From contig NZ_CP099572.1 in NCBI RefSeq assembly GCF_040409805.1, forward strand, positions 496,001 through 560,000: a stretch of 64,000 bases of DNA, written 5' to 3'. This document shows positions 54,800 through 61,387 of this stretch, piece after piece; within the stretch, counting starts at the first letter, position 1, and each line of letters begins with the position of its first letter. Source of the DNA: Polynucleobacter sp. MWH-UH23A (GTDB lineage Bacteria > Pseudomonadota > Gammaproteobacteria > Burkholderiales > Burkholderiaceae). The position numbers and the translations under genes are program-made. The notes below the pieces were generated by a model. The model ran no database searches. It was not told where the DNA came from and saw nothing but the letters and a program-made list of their open reading frames with translations.

Positions 54800-55594
54800 A
54801 TGAAATTTCTATCAAAAATAATCACACTTCTATCTATTAGCTTGTCTGTAAGCGTTGCTTATGCACAAAGCAGTAGCGATCTTTCTCCCATTCCAAAAAT
54901 TTCAAACGATTGGCGTTATGAAGTCACTCCCTACTTGTGGCTCTCAGGCATCAAGGGAACGATGAACTTCAATAATGGCCTTGCAAAATCGGCGGATTAC
55001 AACTCAAGTAATGTGCTTAGCAATTTGAAGTCTGGCGGCATGATTGCGGCCGAAGCGCATTATGGAAATTGGGGCATTATGGGCGATTTGATTTCTGCAA
55101 CTTTGCAAAATTCAGGATCTATCCCAGTGGCAGGTGGCGTTGCTCGCGTTGCCGATAAGATTACTCTTCAGGAAACTGTTTTAACTGGAGCGGTGACTTA
55201 TACGCTTGCCAATACAAAAGATGCATATATGGATGCATTACTTGGAGTTCGCTCAATTAATGTGACCGCCACTCTAAATGGCAACTTAGATGGTACCTCT
55301 ATCTCAAAAACGATCGCTAGCACCACCTCGACAGTGGACCCTATTATTGGAGCTAAAGGGCGTTATCGAATTGCGGACTCTAGTTGGTATATCCCAGCCT
55401 ATGCTGATATTGGTAGCGGCGGCGGGACCACGAACCTAACTTGGCAGGTGATGGCTGGAGTAGGTAAGTCATTTAGTCCTATGGTTGATGCTTCCTTGAC
55501 TTATCGCGCACTGTATTACGACATGAAGTCAAGTGGAGTTCTGCAAAAAACGACTATGCAGGGACCTCAAGTCGCAGTTACTATCAAATTTTAA
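54800..55594 (+). CDS. outer-membrane beta-barrel protein
   Basis: 264 residues. Signal peptide ending AYAQ; alternating strand pattern with YEVTPYLWLSGIKGTMNF near the start and VAVTIKF at the end, the C-terminal Phe favoured by the BAM insertase. This resembles small OmpW-like or uncharacterised barrels. Function unknown. Confidence 0.72.
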   Translation: MKFLSKIITLLSISLSVSVAYAQSSSDLSPIPKISNDWRYEVTPYLWLSGIKGTMNFNNGLAKSADYNSSNVLSNLKSGGMIAAEAHYGNWGIMGDLISATLQNSGSIPVAGGVARVADKITLQETVLTGAVTYTLANTKDAYMDALLGVRSINVTATLNGNLDGTSISKTIASTTSTVDPIIGAKGRYRIADSSWYIPAYADIGSGGGTTNLTWQVMAGVGKSFSPMVDASLTYRALYYDMKSSGVLQKTTMQGPQVAVTIKF

Positions 55595-55655
55595 TTTCAG
55601 CTAATAAAGTCTCTTTTATAACGCCATGTAAATAGAAGCTACTTTTAAAAGCATG

Positions 55656-55679
55656 CCGCCTTCGGGCGGTTTTCTTTTG
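55656..55679 (+). terminator. UUCG terminator after the barrel gene
   Basis: CCGCC-TTCG-GGCGG followed by a T-rich run. Confidence 0.78.
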
Positions 55680-55794
55680 CCATTTCTTACTGCAGGAAAA
55701 AAGACCCTAGATTTTTGTAGAGGCTTTTGTATAACAGGTGAGTCGGGCGAGATTTACTTCGTAGAAGCTTTGTTTTGAGTTCGCGACCAACTGA

Positions 55795-56673
55795 TTATTG
55801 ATGAATGATTGCTTCCACTAGTGGGTGCTCGATTTTTTTCTCGGGTCGAATGGCATAAAAGTGCTCATAGAGATCTTCGCAATCACCCAAGATTTCTATT
55901 AGGTAGGTGTCCTTGAGATCTTTTTCAATTCGTTTGCCAGCTGGAAATGCACCAAGTCCACTGGCCGCAAAAGTTTTCAGCAAAGCGCTATCTTCAAATT
56001 CACCGACGATATTGGGTGTGATTCCTTGCTTATTAAGCCACTGATCAATCAACAGTCGCACTATTGAGTGTGAGGTAGGTAGCAGAATGGGTAATTCGCT
56101 TAGGCAATGAGGAAAAGGCTTCTTTGAGTTCTTAAATAGTGATTTTGGGCAATACCAGGCAATCGATGTTTTAGTTAGCTCTTCACTGTAGACATTAAGA
56201 TTTTTATTATTCGGAGCAGGTCTATCGGCCAGTACGATATCTAGTCGATGCAGAGCAAGATCAGCCAATAGGTCTTCGAACTCCCCCTCGTGAGCAATTA
56301 AATGAATATCCTTGCGCTTGAGCACTGGCTCAAGTAACTGCCTAGTAATCAGTTTAGAAAGTCCATCAGAAACCCCAATAGTAATTTTGGTTTTTGGCGA
56401 TTTAGCGGCATCTCGAACTGCTTCGGGTAGTTTTTCACCAATCGAAAAAATCTGATCTGCAATCTTTAGTGCTGCATAGCCTGATTCAGTTAGGGCAATA
56501 CCCCTTCCTGCTGGCTTAAACAATAAATATCCGAGTGACTTTTCTAATTCATGGATCTGGGCGCTGATGGTTTGAATAGCCATGTCTAATCGATCTGCAG
56601 CTTTTGACATGCTGCCTTCTTTTGCGGCGACCCAAAAGTAATACAAATGGCGGTAGTTATAGGAATTGCTCAT
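55795..56673 (-). CDS. NhaR-like LysR-family regulator
   Basis: 292 residues. NYRHLYYFWVAAKEGSMSKA and LDMAIQTISAQIHELEKSLG match NhaR in the DNA-binding helices and in the GEFEDSALLKTFAA effector-domain stretch. NhaR responds to Na+. It is divergent from the TerC-USP gene with a 121-bp gap and most likely controls it. What it senses here is unknown. Confidence 0.85.
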   Translation of the reverse strand: MSNSYNYRHLYYFWVAAKEGSMSKAADRLDMAIQTISAQIHELEKSLGYLLFKPAGRGIALTESGYAALKIADQIFSIGEKLPEAVRDAAKSPKTKITIGVSDGLSKLITRQLLEPVLKRKDIHLIAHEGEFEDLLADLALHRLDIVLADRPAPNNKNLNVYSEELTKTSIAWYCPKSLFKNSKKPFPHCLSELPILLPTSHSIVRLLIDQWLNKQGITPNIVGEFEDSALLKTFAASGLGAFPAGKRIEKDLKDTYLIEILGDCEDLYEHFYAIRPEKKIEHPLVEAIIHQ

Positions 56674-56794
56674 ATTCAGTTTTTTACGAAATTATGATCA
56701 ATATATATCTGCTTTTTCCTAATTGCAAACACTCCTAAATTAACCCCATTAGCAGTCTTGGCATTTAACGCTTTCAAATAAAGGAGTCGGTAAA

Positions 56795-58063
56795 TTGGAA
56801 TTATTTAGTGCAGAGTTTTTCTCGGCCTTATTGGCGATAGTGGTCATTGACCTGGTCTTAGCTGGTGATAATGCCATCGTCATTGCTATGGCAGCTAGGA
56901 ATTTGCCAGTGCAACTTCAGAAAAAAGCCATTGTGTGGGGTGCGATCGGAGCAATTGCGGTACGCAGTGCCATGACATTGGTGGTGGTCTATTTATTAAA
57001 TATACCCGGCTTAATGCTTGTTGGTGGTCTATTACTTATTTGGATTGCATACAAATTACTGAATCCTGAGAAAGAAGATGAGAGCGCTCATGATGGAGCC
57101 TCTACTAGTTTTTGGGGTGCCATGAAAACTATCGTGATAGCTGATGCTGTCATGGGTTTAGATAATGTGTTGGCTGTTGCTGGTGCCTCACATGGAAGTT
57201 ACCTACTCGTCATTCTTGGTTTATTAATTAGCATCCCAGTAGTGATCTGGGGCTCTACTCAAATCTTGAAATTGGTTGAGCGCTTTCCTTCCATCATCTA
57301 TTTGGGAGCTGGCGTCCTCGCTTGGACAGCGGCCAAGATGATGACTTCCGAGCCTATCGTGCAAGAGTGGCAGATCTTTAGTAGCTCAATTGCTGAGCAT
57401 ATCTTCCACGCACTAGTGATATTGGGTGTACTGGGTATTGGGTTTATCAAGAGCAGACTGGCGCTTGAAGAGGTGATTGCGCCAGCCGCGGTAGCTTCAG
57501 ATGCAGCAGAAATATTGCCTCAACAGCAGTCTCATAACTTAGGAGAAAACGCCATGAATAAGGTCCTTATTCCAGTTGATGGTTCCAGCAACGCTTTGTT
57601 AGCACTCAAGCATGCGGTTAAGATTTATGGAAAAGATGCTCACACGGAAATTCATATTTGCAATGTTCAGCCAAAAATTTATCGTCATATCAGTAAATTT
57701 TTTAGCAAAGGTGACATTAACTCTTGGCAGGCTGAGCGTGCAAAAGAAACAGCAAGAACTGCAGCAGAGTACCTAGAGAAATCGGGTGTCAGCTTTTCTT
57801 TCACCCATGTCACTGGAGACAAGGGTGAAGCCTTGAATAATGAAGCCATACGTCTGGGCTGCAGTCGCATCATCATTGGTTCAGCTAAGAAAAATACTCT
57901 AAGCCGCCTATTTGAAAATTCAACTACTGCCAAATTGCTGGAAATTAGTGACATTCCGGTTGAGGTTGTTACGGGTAAGTCTATTTCTACTCTGGAGCGT
58001 TGGGGTATACCTGCTATTGGGGCGGGAGCTGCAACTGCGCTAGTAGCAGCGGTAATTGATTAA
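56795..58063 (+). CDS. TerC-family membrane protein fused to a universal stress protein domain
   Basis: 422 residues. Residues 1-220 are a seven-helix TerC/YjbE-type exporter with paired acidic helices IDLVLAGDNAIVIAM and ADAVMGLDNVLAVAG. Residues 254-400 form a UspA domain (MNKVLIPVDGSSNALLALKH to EISDIPVEVV), and a short hydrophobic segment follows (ERWGIPAIGAGAATALVAAV). The UspA ATP motif is degenerate: IIIGSAKKN lacks the second glycine. The start is TTG with AAGGAG 8 bases ahead. At the junction AGGAG (57541-57545) precedes an in-frame ATG at 57554, so the USP part may also be made alone (169 residues). TerC proteins of this type export Mn2+. Confidence 0.88.
   Translation: MELFSAEFFSALLAIVVIDLVLAGDNAIVIAMAARNLPVQLQKKAIVWGAIGAIAVRSAMTLVVVYLLNIPGLMLVGGLLLIWIAYKLLNPEKEDESAHDGASTSFWGAMKTIVIADAVMGLDNVLAVAGASHGSYLLVILGLLISIPVVIWGSTQILKLVERFPSIIYLGAGVLAWTAAKMMTSEPIVQEWQIFSSSIAEHIFHALVILGVLGIGFIKSRLALEEVIAPAAVASDAAEILPQQQSHNLGENAMNKVLIPVDGSSNALLALKHAVKIYGKDAHTEIHICNVQPKIYRHISKFFSKGDINSWQAERAKETARTAAEYLEKSGVSFSFTHVTGDKGEALNNEAIRLGCSRIIIGSAKKNTLSRLFENSTTAKLLEISDIPVEVVTGKSISTLERWGIPAIGAGAATALVAAVID
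57541..57556 (+). promoter_or_regulatory. internal ribosome binding site and start for the USP domain
   Basis: AGGAG at 57541-57545, 8 bases before ATG 57554, in frame within the TerC-USP gene. The start coincides with the first residue of a normal UspA domain. Confidence 0.6.
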
Positions 58064-58088
58064 TCCAAATTTCAGCGTTACTCTCTTT

Positions 58089-58112
58089 GCCCTCTTTACG
58101 AGGGCTTTTTTT
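58089..58112 (+). terminator. terminator after TerC-USP
   Basis: GCCCTC-TTTAC-GAGGGC followed by seven Ts. Confidence 0.85.
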
Positions 58113-58217
58113 CATTAATATTCAGTAAAAACAAGAAATAAAATCAATAAATATCTGCTTTATTAAGAATATAGTTGGCCTTAAATTGCTTACATGATGT
58201 TCAAAAAGGAGATCGAC

Positions 58218-58550
58218 ATGGATGTGATTTTGGAATCAAAAGAACTTGCTGAGCCAGAGTTAAAAGCCTTCACTGAGAACCGCGTGAAATACTCATTGAA
58301 GCGCGTGTTTTGGTTAGTGCGAAAAATTAAGATCAAATATAAAGCCGTGCCTGCCCAAGCTAATGCATGCAACCAAAATTGCTCAATTGAGTTGCAAACT
58401 TTTGATTATCAAAGGGTGGAGTTCAGCGTTACGGCGCGAGATAAGAAAACCGCCTTAGAGATGGCGGTAAAGAAAGTATATAAACATGTTCAGAAAGTTT
58501 TTCATAAGGCACAAAAATATGGTCGATTATCTAAGAATGTATTCGTTTAA
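58218..58550 (+). CDS. HPF/RaiA-like ribosome-associated protein
   Basis: 110 residues from MDVILESKELAEPELKAFTE. The two-helix, four-strand pattern with basic C-terminal helix (KKTALEMAVKKVYKHVQKVF) fits the short HPF/YfiA (S30AE) fold, which binds the 30S A/P-site region to silence ribosomes in stress. AAGGAG lies 6 bases before the ATG. It sits between TerC-USP and the riboswitch. The call rests on pattern and context, so a diverged member is possible. Confidence 0.75.
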   Translation: MDVILESKELAEPELKAFTENRVKYSLKRVFWLVRKIKIKYKAVPAQANACNQNCSIELQTFDYQRVEFSVTARDKKTALEMAVKKVYKHVQKVFHKAQKYGRLSKNVFV

Positions 58551-58584
58551 AAAATAACTTCATTTCAGTTATCGTGATCTAATA

Positions 58585-58692
58585 AGTAAAACTAAACGGG
58601 GAGTAGCCTGCCCAGCAATGGGTCCCGTACATCGTCATTACGGCCGTAAGGTCCGGTGTATGGGTAAATTATTTAAGGCAAGACCATTTACT
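58585..58692 (+). ncRNA. yybP-ykoY (Mn2+) riboswitch
   Basis: The two conserved loops of this class are present: GGGGAGTAG at 58598-58606 and GGCAAGACC at 58677-58685. Between them CCGTACA/TGTATGG form one helical leg around TCGTCATTACGG, a hallmark segment. The closing helix P1 is AGTAAA (58585-58590) with TTTACT (58687-58692). The class senses Mn2+ and usually turns on Mn exporters. It lies 11 bases before the possible start of the TolC-family gene, with about 80 bases to an alternative start. The expression platform (terminator or ribosome-site masking) could not be resolved. Confidence 0.88.
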
Positions 58693-58703
58693 AATATTAA
58701 TAA

Positions 58704-60038
58704 ATGGCCTATCTAAACCGTTCACCTTGTTCTCACATATCGAATCTGACCTTTAGCTCTGCAGTGCGGTGGATGGGGTCAGTGCTTCGTTATCTTGCTG
58801 TAGTTAGCTTAAGCAGCTTTTTATTGAGTAATGTTGCCGCTCAAAGTCAAAAGGCTTATACGGTTAATGAACTCATCTCAATGGCTCTAGAATCTAGCCC
58901 TCAAGTTCTCGCTGCGCGTGATCAGTCTAAGGCTGTAAAAGGGCAGCTCTCTACAGCCCGCGCCATTCCTAATCCTGAGTTTGAGATTGGCACAGGTCAG
59001 CAACGGTCTGTTACTGGCCCATTAACAGTTGGCAATGTATCTTCATGGTCGGTTGTGCAACCATTAGACATGCCTTATACCCGCTTCCCACGCGTCAATG
59101 CAGCTGAAGCTACGTTAAGGGCAGCCGAAGCTACTCGAATTGCTTTTGAGATTGAAACGATATCTAAAGTGCAGCAGCGCTTTTATGAGTTAATGCGTCG
59201 GGAGGCAGAGGCAAAAGCAAATGAAGAGGACTTGAATCTTACAAAGCAAATACGTGATCGCATGCAAGTAAGGTATGACGTGGGTGAGACTGCTCGTTTT
59301 GAGTTAATTCGATCCCAGACAGAATTCTTAAATGCGCAAATCGCCGCTGAATCTAGTAAGTTAAGGGTAGAGCAGGCTAGGAGTGCTTTGCGCCAAGTTG
59401 TGGGGCATGCCTTGCCAGCTAATTATGTTGTAGTTATAGAGCAGCCTAAAGTAGAAACATTGCCCGCTTTAAATATCTTGTTATCAGAGATACAGGCTCA
59501 AAGTCCTGAGCTGCAAAAAGCAAAGGCAGATGTGGAGGCAAGCGAGTCTCGTTTAAGTTTTGAAAAAAACGCTCGTTTGCCTAAGTTGGCATTCAAAGCC
59601 TCGCAGTACAACGACCCTAACTTTACCGATCGACTGTATGGTTTGCAAATCTCCATACCTATTTGGGACTTTAAAGGCGGTCAGATAGCTGAAGCCGAAG
59701 CCAATGCCTCAAAAGCAAGAAACCAATTGAATGCTCAAAGTCAAAGTCTGGAGCAGCAGTTAGAGACTGCTTATAAGCTCTATCAGATGGCTGGCTATCA
59801 AGTCAAAGTTTTAGAGCAAGAGGTTGTTCAACTTGCTGCGAGTGCGCAAAAGATTGCTGAGGTGTCCTATCGTTATGGCGAAAGAGGAATGTTGGAATAC
59901 CTCGATGCGCAAAGGACTTTTCGCGCTGCCAGGAACGATTTTATTAGAGCTAGATTTGATTTAGCTTCTGTGACAACTGAGATTCAACGTTTACGCGCTA
60001 ACCCAGATTGGGTTGCAAAAATTGAGAGTAATAAGTAA
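58704..60038 (+). CDS. TolC-family outer-membrane efflux protein (CzcC-like)
   Basis: 444 residues from ATG 58704, or 421 from ATG 58773, which starts a normal signal (MGSVLRYLAVVSLSSFLLSN). TolC-type helical repeats are visible: VNELISMALESSPQVLAARD and the second-half equivalent with LLSEIQAQSPELQKAKAD. Periplasmic alpha-barrel plus outer-membrane barrel of an RND tripartite pump. The stop overlaps the next start (TAATG). A Mn2+ riboswitch precedes it. Confidence 0.9.
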   Translation: MAYLNRSPCSHISNLTFSSAVRWMGSVLRYLAVVSLSSFLLSNVAAQSQKAYTVNELISMALESSPQVLAARDQSKAVKGQLSTARAIPNPEFEIGTGQQRSVTGPLTVGNVSSWSVVQPLDMPYTRFPRVNAAEATLRAAEATRIAFEIETISKVQQRFYELMRREAEAKANEEDLNLTKQIRDRMQVRYDVGETARFELIRSQTEFLNAQIAAESSKLRVEQARSALRQVVGHALPANYVVVIEQPKVETLPALNILLSEIQAQSPELQKAKADVEASESRLSFEKNARLPKLAFKASQYNDPNFTDRLYGLQISIPIWDFKGGQIAEAEANASKARNQLNAQSQSLEQQLETAYKLYQMAGYQVKVLEQEVVQLAASAQKIAEVSYRYGERGMLEYLDAQRTFRAARNDFIRARFDLASVTTEIQRLRANPDWVAKIESNK

Positions 60039-61384
60039 TGAAAGAAAAAATTACACCATTTCTTCAATGGCTTGGGCATTGGCAGAAAGCTCTTATGGGG
60101 CAGGTAAAGCGCTATTCAAAAGAGTGGTTTGAGCAAGTTGTTCAAACGCAAAGCCATTACTACCAAATCATCCATGATTGGCTGGGTACTTACGTGCCTT
60201 CAGTGATCCAGCGCTATGATGCGGCACCACATCAGATTAAAAAAGGATTGTTTTTCTTGCCTTGGTTGGTTCTGTTCGTTAGTACGCTTAATTATTTCAA
60301 TGTTTTTGATCGTGGCTCTACGATCAAATCGGTGCAAGATCCAAATGTGGTGGTGGTAAATCAAGATTTTAGAAAAATGATTGCGGATGGTAAGGTGCAG
60401 ATTGCTCCGTTCGTAGAAGAGTTGCGGGCTTCAGGAAGAATTGACTTTAATGAGCTCTTTCTATCACGCATCGGCGCCAATGTAACTGGGCGAGTCTCTG
60501 AAATACTGGCGGTGCCTGGTCAGGTAGTCAAGCAGGGTGATGTGTTGGCAAAAATTACATCAACTGAGCTAACCCAATCGCAACTCGCTTACTTAAAAGC
60601 AAAAAGTGCTAGTCAATTGGCAGACCAGGCTGCTAACCGTGCCAAAATTTTATATAAAGAAGATGTCATTGCATTGGCAGAACTGCAAAAGCGTGAGGCA
60701 GAGTCGAGTAGTGCTAAGGCAGAATATCGCGCAGCAAATGATCAGTTACGCGTACAGGGAATGGATCAAGCGAGTATTGATCGTCTTGCTAAATCAGGCG
60801 TGATTGAATCGATCAATAATGTAATAGCCACCATTCCTGGTGAAATCGTTGAGCGTAAGATTAACAAGGGTCAAGTAGTTCAACCGGCAGATGCTTTATT
60901 TACAGTGGCTGATCTAAGTACGCTATGGGCTATCTCAGAAGTTCCTGAAAGTAATTCGTATTTAATTCGCAAGGGCCAAAAAGCCTCATTACTAATTCCA
61001 GCATTGCGCAATCAAGAGATTGAGGGAACGGTTGCACATGTGGATTCCATTGTGAATCCGCAAACCCGTACGGTGGTAGTGCGCATGGAGCTGCCCAATA
61101 AAGAAGGCTTAATTAAGCCTGGAATGTTAGCAACGATGCTGATTGAAAGTCAGTCAATTGATAAATTGGTTGTTCCCGTAGGTGCTGTAGTGAGGGAAGA
61201 CAACCATGATCATGTCTTCGTCAGAATTGATGACGACTTATATCGAATGGTACCAGTTAAGCTTGGCGTGGAAGGTAGGGGGTATCGCCCGGTCATTTCT
61301 GGGCTGAAAGAAGGTCAAGAGATTGCGATTGACGGTGCGTATCATCTCAATACGGAGCGTAAGCGTCAGCTTAGCGGCGGATAA
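60038..61384 (+). CDS. RND efflux periplasmic adaptor (CzcB-like)
   Basis: 448 residues. An unusual N-terminal part of about 68 residues, rich in aromatic and basic residues, precedes a single membrane helix (residues 70-89). The usual MFP layout follows: lipoyl half GRVSEILAVPGQVVKQGDVL, alpha-hairpin, ATIPGEIVERKINKGQVVQ and beta-barrel. The classic CzcB His-rich N-terminus is absent. Cotranscribed with its neighbours. Confidence 0.9.
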   Translation: MKEKITPFLQWLGHWQKALMGQVKRYSKEWFEQVVQTQSHYYQIIHDWLGTYVPSVIQRYDAAPHQIKKGLFFLPWLVLFVSTLNYFNVFDRGSTIKSVQDPNVVVVNQDFRKMIADGKVQIAPFVEELRASGRIDFNELFLSRIGANVTGRVSEILAVPGQVVKQGDVLAKITSTELTQSQLAYLKAKSASQLADQAANRAKILYKEDVIALAELQKREAESSSAKAEYRAANDQLRVQGMDQASIDRLAKSGVIESINNVIATIPGEIVERKINKGQVVQPADALFTVADLSTLWAISEVPESNSYLIRKGQKASLLIPALRNQEIEGTVAHVDSIVNPQTRTVVVRMELPNKEGLIKPGMLATMLIESQSIDKLVVPVGAVVREDNHDHVFVRIDDDLYRMVPVKLGVEGRGYRPVISGLKEGQEIAIDGAYHLNTERKRQLSGG

Positions 61385-61387
61385 GTC

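Noticed and set aside
56674..56794. A yybP-ykoY riboswitch ahead of the TerC-USP gene
   Set aside because: Looked for GGGGAGTAG and the partner loop; neither is present, only an AAGGAG ribosome site.
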